Part shown: in pieces, positions 13,001 through 26,400 of the stretch
How the letters are laid out: each line of letters starts with the position of its first letter
Numbering within the stretch: the first letter of the stretch is position 1
Source: Vandiemenella viatica
Lineage: Eukaryota > Arthropoda > Insecta > Orthoptera > Morabidae
Length of the DNA stretch: 64,000 bases
Assembly (NCBI GenBank): GCA_031002005.1
Contig: CM061914.1
Span: 14,494,148-14,558,147 of the forward strand
Direction of reading: 5' to 3'
The notes under the pieces: generated by a model
Seen by the model: the letters and a program-made list of their open reading frames with translations, nothing else
Databases searched by the model: none
What the model was told of the DNA's origin: nothing
Program-made: the position numbers and the translations under genes

Positions 13001-16000
13001 TCTCTTTGTATGAATAAGATTCATTTTGAAATACAGTTTTGTGTTTGTTACCATCTTTCTATCACAGTCTTTCTTAAATTATGGTTTTCAAAATTAACTA
13101 TTTAACTGCAAGGTTATTGATATAATTTTTTTAATTTGTGTTATATATATATATTTATATATATATACTAGCTGTTACCCATGACTTCGTACGTATGGAT
13201 TTAGAATTTGATTGCTAGTATTGGATACATAAAGCTGAAAGTTACATAAGATATGTTGGCATAATATGACGGCAATGCTATCGATATACCATTCTACCTA
13301 CACATATAGTCGTCAAAACGTTAAAAAAAAAAAGGATGGAGACTTACTTTCGCATATTATTAGTTTAGATCACACAAAAACTGCCTGTGGAAGCAGCATA
13401 CCCTGAATAAAGTAAACGCTTAGGGCACTATTCTATCACCAAAGATTTGCCAGAACATGGTATCCTTACTACAAAATCGTAGGCTTGGCTCAAGCTATGA
13501 AAAACAATTCTAAAAATTTTTGCTCCCAGTGGGGTTTGAACCGGAAGCAAGCACATTACCACTGCGCTACACTGCCATTGCTCTCTAACGTTACGCATTA
13601 CAAAGACATATCGATATTATGCGTTTGTGTTTCATAGTTCAGATAGTTTTCATAATTTAATGACAACATGTTCTTATCTATACAGAATATGGTATCCCTC
13701 GTCCATCCTAATGTCAAATATCATCTCCTTGTCAAATTTCATCACAATTGGAGTAGCTGTTTAGCTGAAGAAACGTGACAGACAGACAGACAGAGTTACT
13801 TTCGCATTTATAATATTAGTATATACAGGTATCAAATTAGGATAGGGAAATGATGGATGTGGGGTGTGAACACACAGAAAAGACACAAATAATAAAGAAA
13901 TTTTTGGGATAAACCCTTTGTCAATGGGAGAACATTATGAGAGGTGGACGCAGCTGGAGACTGCCTCACAGAAAGACAGCCGGTCGGGAAAATGGTGGGG
14001 GTAAATTCAAACAGAGGAAAAGTATAGGGGCAGTGATTCAGAGCTAATAACCGAGAATAGATAAATATCCAAACTAATCTCTAGTCGGTGCGAAGAGCGA
14101 AATATAATTAAAACTAAATACAAAAAAATTATATAAAATATCATACAAATTAAAAAAAATAATTATGAAGTAAACATCACCTTAGGTTAGTGGTGGTTCA
14201 ATATAGGTAGTGGGAAAGAGAGGATTAAAATAGGTTAAACATATGTAATAATAATAATAATAATAATAATGACCGGGTATTATCTCAAGTTGAGACCAGG
14301 TGATTGCCTTGTGCCAAGTTTGTACTGGTAGGCAAGTTCCCACCTTCTGAGTTCAGAGAAACTGCTGCTATTAGGGACAACTCTGATAGCACGGACTGTG
14401 TAACAAGAGTTGAAATTATTCGAGTCATGGGTTATGGTATGGGCAGCAACTGGGTGCTGTGGGTTCTGTGTGAACACCGTCTGTCGGTGGCCATTCATTT
14501 TTATGGAGAGTGGATTTGTGGTCAAACCTATATATGAAGCCAGGCAGTGGTTGCATGTTAACTGGTAAATTACATGTGTGGTTTCACAGGTGGCATGTCC
14601 TATGATAGGGAAGCTTTCCCCTGAGACAGGGTTGATGAAAGTGGTGGAAGCATGGTGTATGTGTGACATGAAGCTTACATGACTTACATGACTGAGTAAT
14701 GTAAGAAACTTTGACGTCCGCACACCTTCCGAGCCACATGACTCATTCTCTTTAGCACGAATAAGGTTTAATACCGAAATATTGTATGTTTTTGTGTTTG
14801 TGATATGTGTTCTTCTCCCGTCACTGCCTTCAACTTTAGTGAGTGATGAGTCATTTTCCCTTTCCTTGTAATTTATATTACCTAAAGCCATTTCCTTTTT
14901 CCTTTGTTTAATAACTTTTGTTAATAAATAGACATGTACCATTTTACATTTGATCTGTCAATATGAAATTAAATACTCCACTAACATTTTTGCTGTTGAG
15001 TATAAATCCCAATTAATAAAATTTTAAAGTGCAAATGTCTATCACCTTTATTCTGTAGGTATCAAGAATTAAATTTCAGAGTAAGCATTTCTGTATCAGT
15101 GATCTTGCATCACTTCTTTGTACTAGTTTCAGTCATCACAATTCTATTTACTACACAATTGTCAGGAAAGATACATTATCAACAAGTGTTTTATAGATTT
15201 TGTTTTTCAGGTGTGTGTGCATATTGTGTTGGAAAACAGCCCAAAAGCAATAAAGGTAAAGGCTGTGGAAGTCCCAAATGTAGAAGGTTCAAATCTATTT
15301 GCTACTGAAGTTGCTCATATCTTAGCTGATCTTCCACTAATGCAGGTAATATACATATTAACTTCCTATATTAATATATACTCTGCTCTGTGTGAATCCT
15401 CTTTTATCCATTCTGCTGCTGTTAATGTTTGTTTTGGTTTCCTGTACTCCAGTCAGCATGCAATTTTCAAATGAAGCCCTGCAGAAAGATATAGTTATTT
15501 CAGCTGTCACTCTTCTTTCAAACTGTAATAAAACAAATCACAATGACAGTTACAGGTTTTGGAACAATATTATAAAAATGTATATCATCATATAGCCATT
15601 GGACCAAATGTTATATAAAACAACTAACCTTAATTTGATTTTTTACTTAAAACATACCGGTACAGAAATATTAGCTTCATCTACACTTTTAAGCTGGTAT
15701 GGCAAAAAGAATCCTCGTTCATGTTGGATGGATCAGAGCAATAAAATATTGAGAAATGCCTGTGCAGTTTTTTCTTAGAAACTCTGTCAAGAAATCCTCT
15801 CCCTACAGGCACAAAGATGAAAGTCACATGGCCTATATGATTTGATTTGATTTGATTTGATTTACATTAGGAGTATTGACGATGGGAGTGCCTTAAAACT
15901 AGACCACACTAGCGAGAGTAGAAAACACATAAATTAGGCAGTTTGGGAGTTTTATGTTGGATGTCCCAACACTCAAATCATGTGGTATGGGGCTAAGAAC

Positions 16001-17422
16001 CTCTTATACTGGACTACATATACATATGCTCATAATGTTGCAAACAGAAAGGAAAATGATTTTGAATATCTGAAAAGTTAGGTATGTGTACATGAAATGT
16101 AAGATTATTAACTGAAAAGAAACAAGAATTAATAATCTTGCTTAAAAAATGAGAAGCAGGTATTGCTGTGTTTGCTGTAACAAAGCAAAAGCATACAGTG
16201 ATGAAGACATATGGAAACAATTATACCTTCATATACAGTAGAATTCAGCAAGTAATAGAGCAGCAACTGACAAGTGGTGGGGCAATATTGATAAATAAAC
16301 AATGAAAAGAGAGTATTCTGAAATGTAAATGAATAAATGACAGACTGGAAAAAAGAGAAAAGCTGCGAAGATTTTACATCTAAACTGGAAGAGTATAGTA
16401 AAGGGAATATTAAACTGTAAATTACAAAAGATCGGATAAGGAAACAATTACAGCAACAGAGACAGCAGATGGAAATATAGTTCTCAATATAAGAAGTATC
16501 AGGAAAACCATGAAACAATATTCTGCAAAGCTACTAAATGGACCTAATGGGATATATGACGAAGACACAAGTCAGAGGATAATAGATGAAGGCACCCCAA
16601 TAATTTGGTCAGAAGTCGAGCGAGCTCACCATAAGATGAAAAGTGGCAAGTCAGCAGGAGCCGACGAAGTTACAGCCGACATGATTAAAGCTGCCGGTCC
16701 ACCAGAGATACAATGGCTGTATAGAGTCCTCAAAGCAATATGGAATGATAACCAAATACCAGAAGACTGGACAAAGGGGGTGATAATTCCTATCTTCAAG
16801 AAAGGGAACAGAAGGAAAAGTGAAAACTACAAGGTATTACCCTTCTATCCCATGGCTTCAAAATTATGGAAAAGATATTTGAAACTAGAGTACTAACAAT
16901 ATTAGAGCCAATCTTAGAATAGGAACAACATCGGTTTAGGGCTGGAAGAAGCACAACAGATCTAATATTTGCCTTGAGAATGCTGGTAGGAAAATATTGG
17001 GAAAGAGGGAAAAACCTAATTATTGTGTTTCTGGACCTAGAAAAGGCATACAATAATGTTCCTAGATCATCTATATGGAAAAGTCTAAGAAAACTTTAAA
17101 TACCAATGTACATCAATAGAAAGATCCAAATGCTGTACAATAACTGCAAGAGCTGTGTCAATGTTGGGGATGGTTACTCTGAATGGTTTAATTCAACCAA
17201 AGAAGTACAACAAGGAAGTGCCCTTTCACCTCTTCTGTTCATAGCGGTGATGGATAACATCTTAAAAGAACTAATGAGCACAATCAATAGAGATCTACAG
17301 GCACTGGTGTTTGCAGATGATGTAGCAGTATGGAACGAAACTGAAGAAGGAATACAAAACAAACTGAAAATGTGAAATGATAAGTTTGAAGAATATGGAA
17401 TGAAATTGAATAAAAAAAAAAA

Positions 17423-17457
<35 letters not shown>

Positions 17458-20400
17458 GTAGCACTAAAAATAAGCCGAAAGAATACAGACTGTCATGTAA
17501 AATTACAAGACCACCAAGTTGAAGTTGTTGACCAATTCAGCTACCTGAGGAGCATAATTGCTAATAATTGTAGAAGTGAGTTAGGAATAATGAAAAGAGT
17601 ATCCAAAGGATCCAACTTTTACATTACTGTATGGGGCTTACTATGGGACATGAAGATTCCCAGAAGAACAAAAATTGTCTTGTACAAATCATATCTCATT
17701 CCTATTCTCACATATGATTTGGAAACATGCACACTAACAACAAAGGCACCTTAGCAAGATCCAAGCACATGAAATGAAGTTTCTTAGAATGGCCCTCCAG
17801 AAAACTAGACTTGACCACATAAACAATGGTGAGATTATACCAAACCTCCATGGAAGAGAGACTTAGGTCATCAAGACTTCGGTGGTTTGGGCATGTCAAG
17901 AGAATGACTAGTACAAGACTACCATTAACTTATTTGGAAAAAAGAATAGTGAGCAAAAGACCAGTGGGAATACCAAGAAGAAGATGGACAGACCAACTGA
18001 AGGAGGACATAGAGATAAGAGGCTGGAATTGGGAATACATCACGGACAGAGAAACGTTTCTGGATAGGTGACAGTGGAAGACAACAACCAAGGCTCATAA
18101 ACCACACCTGGGAAACTGGAGATGGGCCCCAATGATAATGATGATGACAGACTGATATCTGCAAGTTTGAAAAATTACATGTTAAACCCCTTGGTTATAG
18201 GAATAGATGCACCAGAAGAAGGAAAGATGGATGTAATTGGATATTTTTTTTCAATCTTCAACTAATACAAGATCAGGCCAGCGGTGAAGATTATATAGTT
18301 TTAGCAGTAATAAGATTTAAATATAAATAATCAGAAACCTGTAATACATAAATATGGAAGAACACTACACATTCATACAGCTTATAAAAATATTTATAAA
18401 AGAACTCCTTCTTTAGACATTAACAGATATTGTAAAAAAACGACATGAGCAGCAAGATAATAAGTATTACACAATGCTGATAAAAGGTCAAGTTTTTTTA
18501 GAGATACAAGATTGTTTTGATTTGAAGGCATATCAGAAATATATTAAATAAACAAATGGTACAAACAAAATAATCGAGGAAACATCATTTATAAGTGCAT
18601 TAACTCTTTTGCAACATTTGACAAGAATGCACTTCTAGAGGTCAGCAAATTTAAACACATCAAATCACAACTATTCTGGAAACAATGTTTACAGATGAGA
18701 TATGTTTCATTTTTAGTATCAATTTTTTGTTGAATATTGCTCACTCAAAGACTACCATTTGGTTCTACATGTGACTTCAATTAATGTATAACCTGTGGTA
18801 CTGTATGTAAAACAGATTATGATTCATAATGGTGTAACAATGAACAGCTGAGAAATTTAAGGTAATTTTTCTTTGAATCAAATTCATATAAAAATTACTT
18901 GGCAGATTTTGATGGGGTTTTGAATAACTCACAGATCACAGACCAAACAGTAAAATGAAATATGTTTTAATTTTATGTGCTGTTGCAATGATATAAAATT
19001 GAGATAAAAGTGTCAGGAAATTAGAATCCATTTTTTGTTGAATGTGATTCATGCAAAAACTACAGGCATAGTTTTTATTGGGTTTCAAACAATGTACACC
19101 CTATGGTCCATGAGTACATTAATGTATGCCTTATTTTAATGTGGCATCAAAAAGCTGAGAAATTAAGATAAAAGTGTCCAAAAATTAATATCTATTTAAA
19201 GGTTTTACTTCTAGTAGTCTAAATGTTCATCAAGATTTCAATGTACGAGCCGGATTGCGTTATTTGGAGAAATGAAGCTACAGTTTGTTATGGAGTTTCC
19301 TCATACCATACATAGGGTAACTTGATACGTTGATGGTTTAGGAGAGAAAGGTGTACTTCAACAGTCCATGTGAAAGAAGTCACAAGTAATATCCAAAAAC
19401 GAGAAATAAGGGAGGAATTAGAAATAAAAACTAAAAGAATGATAAGATCATATGATTAAGAGGAATCACACTGAACTCCCAAAAATCCTACACACATATA
19501 ACCCATCAAGATTATTATTTATTATTATTATTAATTTAATTGCAATGGGGCTAAAACTCCAGTGGCGTTTCCGCCATTCATCCATTTAACCCTTTTTTAT
19601 ATACATTTTTTTTCTCTTAATTTTCTTTTACAAATGGAACGTTAAATTCCTCTCCCATTTACTAATATGATTTACAAATTTTAATTTTTGAAGTACTTAA
19701 GCTTTTTTGTAAAATTATTCATCACTACACTTGGCAATTTGTTCGGATCCCTGACACCCTTACCAACAAAAGAAAATTTTCCCACTCCCTTATGCACGAA
19801 TCGAGCGTAAGCCTTTCCCATTCCATGCACTATACCTAATTCTTTGACCAATATTCCTCCAAGTTCCAACACCAACATATGCCCTGTGCATTCCCTGCAC
19901 TCACTTCAGTCTCCTTCTTTCTTCCAATGGCTCCCAATCCAGCTCCTTTATCCTGATTGGGTCCTGTGATAATTTCCACAAACAAATCTAGCTGCTCTTC
20001 TTTGCACACCTTCCAACTCCTGTATTTGATAATCAAAATATGGATCCCAAACTACACCACCATTTTCAATCAATGGTCTGACTAAACTTTTGTAATTCAA
20101 CTGCCTAACTTCTCTGCTACATCCTTTCATCACCCTTTCGAGTAAATGAAGGATTTCGTAACCTTCTCCTACCACCTGCCCAATGTGCTCTGCCCAATTG
20201 AGTTTGTTATCAAACATTATGCCAAGGTATTTACACTTGAAGCTTCCAACAAGCAATTAAAGAAGTGTTAGTATGATCCAATATCAGAGGGAAGTATGTA
20301 AAAAATTGCCAAACGCAGCGGTGAGAAGTACAATCCTAAAATGTGATGATGATCTATTCTTTTTGTAAAGTTGATGGCATCACTTGTCTCAAGGTAGAAT

Positions 20401-23400
20401 TATTGGTATAGATATTTTATAGTTTCAAAGAATATTAAAGATATTTTGCTCTCATGAGGCACTTCATTATTGGTGGAAAAGAAGTGGGGGAAAGGATGTT
20501 GGTCATTTACTTTTGAAGGAACTATCTCAATGAATGAAACAAAATCTTCACGGGTTATCTGCCGGATAATATCTTTATTAAACTTAATTTCTTTAATACA
20601 CAACATTTTGGCAGCAACCTCCGCTGCCTTTGTCAGGTAAGCTGTCATAAAGAAGCTAAAAATGTTACAGCGTGAGCGAGTCCTGGCTTCTATAAGTAGC
20701 CTGCTGCCAGAGAGATTTCCCGCCGCTCTCCCATTGGTCGGCCTCAGACGGGGTGCGACCGGTTCAGCTGCATCTCATGAACATCATCTAACAACATCAC
20801 GCTTAACATTGCTTAACAGGTGGCATTAAGTGGCTCCACGGTGGCACCCTGGGCGGTCACCCATCCAAGTGCTAACCACGCTCAACGTTGCTTAACAGGC
20901 GGCATTATCCCAGGCTAAAAGTGGGTTCTGGAGCAGACCAATCACGACGACTTATTTCCTGTTTGGCTCAATATGAGTTGGCCCACAATGGATCAGCACT
21001 CTCATTGGTTCATGCGTCCCCCCGGACGGCTGTGTCTAACATGTTGCTGTTTCATCTCTCGGACGATCGGCTTCCAAGCTTCGCTCAGGAAGAGACCACC
21101 TTCTCTGTTGGTGCTGTTGTCACTTATTGGAATCTCCAGCGCTTCTCTCATCACTGAGTCCCAGAAATAAGATATCTTAGTCAAAACTTCAGTATTGTCA
21201 AAGTTGATGTTGTGAAAATTTTCTATAACATGTTCTGCTAACGCAGATTTTTCAAATTGTAGTAACCGTAGATATCGTTGGTGATCTGTGCGGCATTCCT
21301 CGATAGTTCTTATGGTTTGGCTCATATATACTTTGCCGCATTCACTATGGATCGAATAATCTCCCAGGACGTGAATGCCCAAGTCATCCTTCGCCGTGCG
21401 TATTATATCCCGTATCTTCGATGATGGACAGAAGATACTCCTTACGCCATATGTTGCTAAAATTCTTCCAATCATCCCAGAAGTATTCCCCGCAAACAGG
21501 GCGAAAGTTTTTGGAGATTCTTTTTCTTCAGGTGATAGTCTCGATCTCTGGAGAAGAAAAGCCTGTTTAATGTGTTCTTCGGAATAACCATTCTGTCTGA
21601 AAACCTGTCGTAGGTGTCTCAGTTCTTCTCGCAGGCTGTCACTGTCCGAGATGGCTCGCGCACAATGGACCAGTTTTGCCAAGAGAGTTTTCCACTGAGC
21701 TGGGATGAAAACTAGTAGCTCCCCAAATACAGGTCTGTATGTGTAGGTTTCCTGTAAACGCTATGTACCAAAGTACCATCTGGCTTACGTTTAATTAGTA
21801 TGTCCAGGAACAGCAGCATGCCATTTCTCTCAACATCCATGGTGATGCAAATGTTAGGATGGATTGAGTTCAGGTGTTCCAAGAATTCTTCAAGCACTGT
21901 GGAGCCGTGTGGCCAAATTACAAACGTGTCATCCATGTATCGGAAGTGGCAAGCCCATAGCCACACCATCAGTTTGCTCATAGTACTGCCCACTGTACAC
22001 GAAATATGTAGACGTGAAAACATTCTGGAACAGGTCTGCAATCCCTCGGTCAAAATGTCATCATATTAGTTCCAAGGTCTCCTCGACCGGCACCCGTGTA
22101 AACACAGAAACAACATCAAAGCTCACCAGGAGTTCGGAATCTGACACGGTCAGACCCTGGAGCGTTTGTACAAATTCAGCAGAATTCATAATATGGTGTA
22201 TGCAATGGCCCACCAGAGGACTCAGTTGGTGTGTGAGATATTTTGCCAGTTGGTACGTGGGAGCACGTTCTCCTTGTGGATTTCTTCAGAAGGGCTTTTC
22301 GCTGTAGGATCAGCTTCTGAGGATTTGTAAGAAGCGTTGCCTAATAAGTTACTAACTTTTTTGTCATTTTCTTCCATGGATAGAAGAACTGTTGCATTTC
22401 CCTTGTCAGCAGGAATGCTGACAACATCTTCAATACTCCGTAGTTTACACAATGCTTCACGTTACGGCCTCACGATGTTGGGCTTAGGTGGTTTGGCCTT
22501 CTTTGGAATGCGACAGGTTTCATGTCGTACCTCTTCCGCTGCATTGGCTGGAAGTGTGTGCACAGCTTTTTCCACTGCACATACGATGTCCTTGGTGGGC
22601 ACAGACCTCAGTGCCACAGCACTTAGACCGTGGCGTCATCAAGATTGGCTCCAGTGAGATTAACCACTGTGTGGTTTGCTTTGAGCTGATAGTTATTGTC
22701 CCACATTCCGTGAAGATGATTATATTTGGAGATATGCCTTACTGTGCATTTCTCTCATTCAAAGCTTTCTCGAAGGGATGAAACTGTGTCAATCCAGTTC
22801 CAGGAATATGCAGTCAATCTAGATGTGAGATTTAGATGTATTGAAAGTAAGAGCCTAGCATTTTTGTCAAGCTCATAGTGAATGCGCTCCCACAGAAGGG
22901 CCATGCCAGTACGACATAAAATCCTTTTAGCACCACTGCTCTTTATGTGACTCATTACTCTAACAAAATGATGCAACACATCGTTGTCCCTACAGGGCAG
23001 TAGAAAAGCCAGAGTGCTGATAAGTCTGGCCTTCTTTTTGCGCATCTTCACTGCTTTAAATTATGTACCATCTCCTCCCCGTATAGGTATCTAATATGAG
23101 AATTCAATTTTTCCCGGTGTATAAATCAATCAAAACTTCACGGATTATCTGCCAGATAGTATCTTTATTAAACTTAATTTCTTTAATACACAACATTTCA
23201 GCAGCAACCTCTGCTGCCTTCGCCAGGTAAGCTGTCATAATGAAGCTAAAAATGTTACTGTGCGAGTGAGTAATATTTAGCCTCAGTGATTTCAGAAAAC
23301 CTAGGAAAATCAAAGTCTGGATGGATGAAGAGGCATTCGAACATGCATCCTCCCTCCCCCCCCCCCCAAGTGAAGCCAGATCATTACTGCTCACCTCCCA

Positions 23401-26400
23401 TGTTCAGTTTCTGATGGTTTCCAGTATGATGTCAGTGTACCTGCAAGGTATTTTAATTAATGTGTTAATTCGAGTAGTAGGCATATTTAATAAATAATGA
23501 ATAATGATATATTTTAGACCACAAATGTCCTTTTATAAAGCAAATTACTCAGGGTTAGGAAGCCATTTTGATGACCATAGTTCCATTTCAAAGAAATCTG
23601 CAAGAGAGGCCTAATTCCTTGCAGCTGGGAATGACCTTGTGGCTGCTTGTGGTGAAATGTGTGAAGGCAGCAAAGAAGACTCACAATATCGAACTCAAGA
23701 GGCAGTACAAATAAGAGAGTGGCTAATACTCTGGCCCCGTCACATTCATCAGTAAAAATTTTGTGAGGGAATGTTTTTATATAGTGAGCACTACAGGCGG
23801 TGCCACCACACCGGGCGCCGAAAATGCAGCGATAGATCGTGTGCGCGAAAAATGAAAAATAAATTCTGCAATAACCCAGCTTACTGTTCACATATTATTT
23901 TAACACAATGTTCATCCAGAAGAGCTTATAATCGTAAGAGCTTTAACTTGATGCACAATCATAGAATCGCGTAACCTCGCCACTCGAGTTACTCGAATCA
24001 AGAAAGTCACAACTCGTCCCATAACTAGCACTCTCAGGGCCCGCGTCTCTCGCAATGGTGTCCTACCTTTTGGACTGTAGTCTTGGAGTTCATTCGCATG
24101 CGGTGCATGTTCATGGGGAGAGATTCAAGCTACTTATCTACTTTGGCCATACTAGACCTAAGGCGATTGCAGTAAATGTTCGTTTTGGAAATATTTACAG
24201 ACAAAACATGTCACTACCTTAAAAAAAAACATCAATCTGGCACACAGTACTTAAAAACAAAACCAAGGCAAAACTGAGAAGGCTTCAAAATTGCTTGTAA
24301 ATTTTTTTTAGAGAAGTCATCTGAATCGTCGTCACCAAAATTAGTTCAACACGCAATGGAAGAAAACTTAATTATTGGGAGTTCTTCAGATGAGGCTCAT
24401 GATTATAAAAAGCAGCATGTATGAGAAGAGAAGTTTTATCTATGGCTGGAACATCGTCTGCAGTTCAAAATATTACAGAATCGTCTGTTTAATGTGCAAT
24501 TTACGATATTTTGAAATGGTCTCTCTCTGACTCTGCAACCAGAGATGAAATAATTATTGAAGCAATGGAAAGAAATCATTGACGTCATTTTTAGAATACG
24601 TATTTTCAAAGAGTAATGCAAATGGATAAAATTATAAGACGATGGCTTGTTTACTTTAAATCTGCAGATAAAGTATATCGTTCTTTCTGTTGTTTATTTA
24701 ACAGATTGTCGCACTCATATTTGTGCAAAGTAGGATTTGATGACTGGAGATACTTGCCAGAGCATTTTAAAACTCACGAAACTTCATCAAATCACCAGCA
24801 CACCATGCTCAGTTGGATGGAAGCGTTGATTCGATTAAAGAACCGCAGTGTAATAGACAAGAATTTATAAATACAGACTGAAGATGAAAAATCATGAGTT
24901 GCAATTCTCAAATGAATTTATTCATTTTACATACAATAATTTCTTGTTCAGAGGAAGTTTTGGATCTGAAACACTAAATACTTCTAATAATGGTAACTTC
25001 CAGGGTACATTGTAACTGCTTGGAAAATATGACCCTGGATGATGCAGCATCTCCACCATATTGTTAATGAGGAGACTAATGTCTATTATTTTGGCAAACG
25101 TATTCAAAACGAAAGAAGTTCGTGATAAAAATTTGACTATGGACAAGTAATCTAAATACTTTTTCAATCTTACTAAATTGAGCTCCTGATGTCAGTCATT
25201 ACTTTTATTGTCACAAATGAAGATGAAGTTCAAGTGCGTATTTCGTTGCTTACAAACCGGTAACTGACTCTTCGGGAACTGGGAGCTGGACTCCCCGACC
25301 TTTTTGTCAATAATACTTTGCAAAAGTTCAATTTGGATATTAACAACTCTCAAGGCTAAAGATATGACAGTGGATCCAATATTATAAGAGGAAACAATAT
25401 CTTCCAGCATTCTTTAATCCATGTAGCTGCCATTAAATCTGGTAACAGGAGGTGCCGCCAAAACATCTGTTAAATCGGTTTCCTTGTCTGGATTTCTCGA
25501 AAGAATATTTGTTCTATTCTCTTGATCAACAAAGTGAAGTGGTATGCAAGCACTTAGAAGGACTATTGCCAAAAAATCTGTGAAACTTATTTTGAGAATT
25601 AAGTTCTGGCCTCACTGCAGTTCATTACCACTACTCTTCAGTTCGTGATGCCCTTGTGGAAACGAATTATTCAGTTGCCGCAACAGAGGCCTGAGCCAGA
25701 TCAAGGAGCAATTTCAGTTCATAGTTGCAATGATGATTTGGTATAATACATTGTTTCAAGTACATATTCTAAGCAACTATCTAGATTTAATGATACAGTG
25801 TCATTCTTACACATTATCAAAGATTAGTCAGAATTGGAATAATACTGTGCAGATTTAGAAATAAGTTTAACTGATGGAGAGAAATGTGACATATCTGGTT
25901 GTGAGTTGATTGAGGAACTCTCTAACTGTATGGTTGGCAGGATATATTTCCGAATGTGTAGACAGCACTTCGAATTTTGCCAACCACACCTGTAACTGTC
26001 GCTAAAGAAGAACAAGGTTTCAGTAAATTAAAACTTATCATTATCAAAGCTCAGACTCTAGATGGACTGTTAGATCTTACAATTTTTTTCAATAGAAAAT
26101 AATATTGTCCAAGGAAAAAGCGAGGAAGATAGCAATCTAGACCTTTTAGTTATGATTTTATTTCCTCATTTATTTGTTAAAAAAATATTAAAAACTATGT
26201 GAATTTGACAGTTACGTGATGCAAACTTTGTGTACAACATAGAAGCTTAAATAAACCTTTTCAAACATATAGTGTTCCTTTTTACAGTTGTTTCTCATTC
26301 ATACCACTGCTATCCTATACTAATGTTTCTGGGGTTTGAGTTATTATTAATATATAAAGACTGTCTTCTGCCAGCGGCTTTGCTCGAGTGAGCGACTGAA

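Larger units (their letters stand above)
16270..18160 (+). mobile_element. RTE-type non-LTR retrotransposon, decayed
   Basis: The conserved reverse transcriptase starts at about 16510, with parts of the linker upstream. The element ends near 18150 in an AATGATAATGATGATGAC tail, which is the short GAT-rich 3' end usual for RTE elements. A 40-base A run at 17411-17453 interrupts the frame after the RT palm. The 5' boundary is not determined. Confidence 0.7.
20540..23270 (-). mobile_element. Penelope-like element with direct pseudo-LTRs (copy P2)
   Basis: A minus-strand element contains a decayed RT plus GIY-YIG coding region (21002-23051) between two direct repeats of about 141 bp. These pseudo-LTRs are a hallmark of Penelope-like elements. 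Between the coding region and the left repeat lies a non-coding stretch with a 5S rRNA-like segment. The copy is old: at least five frame breaks. Confidence 0.8.

Noticed and set aside
13524..13576. Functional tRNA gene
   Set aside because: A- and B-box-like motifs are present, but no convincing acceptor stem or anticodon arm was found; it is better called a tRNA-like relic.
15838..15863. TTTGA repeat considered as a CRISPR-like or regulatory array
   Set aside because: Only about five 5-bp units with no spacers; a simple microsatellite in an intron.
16014..16518. Open frames on the minus strand rich in Phe, Cys and Ser
   Set aside because: Low-complexity antisense readings of AT-rich DNA and of the RTE element on the plus strand.
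20844..20895. Functional 5S rRNA gene
   Set aside because: Only the internal control region is present; the first ~45 and last ~20 bases are missing and several bases are changed.
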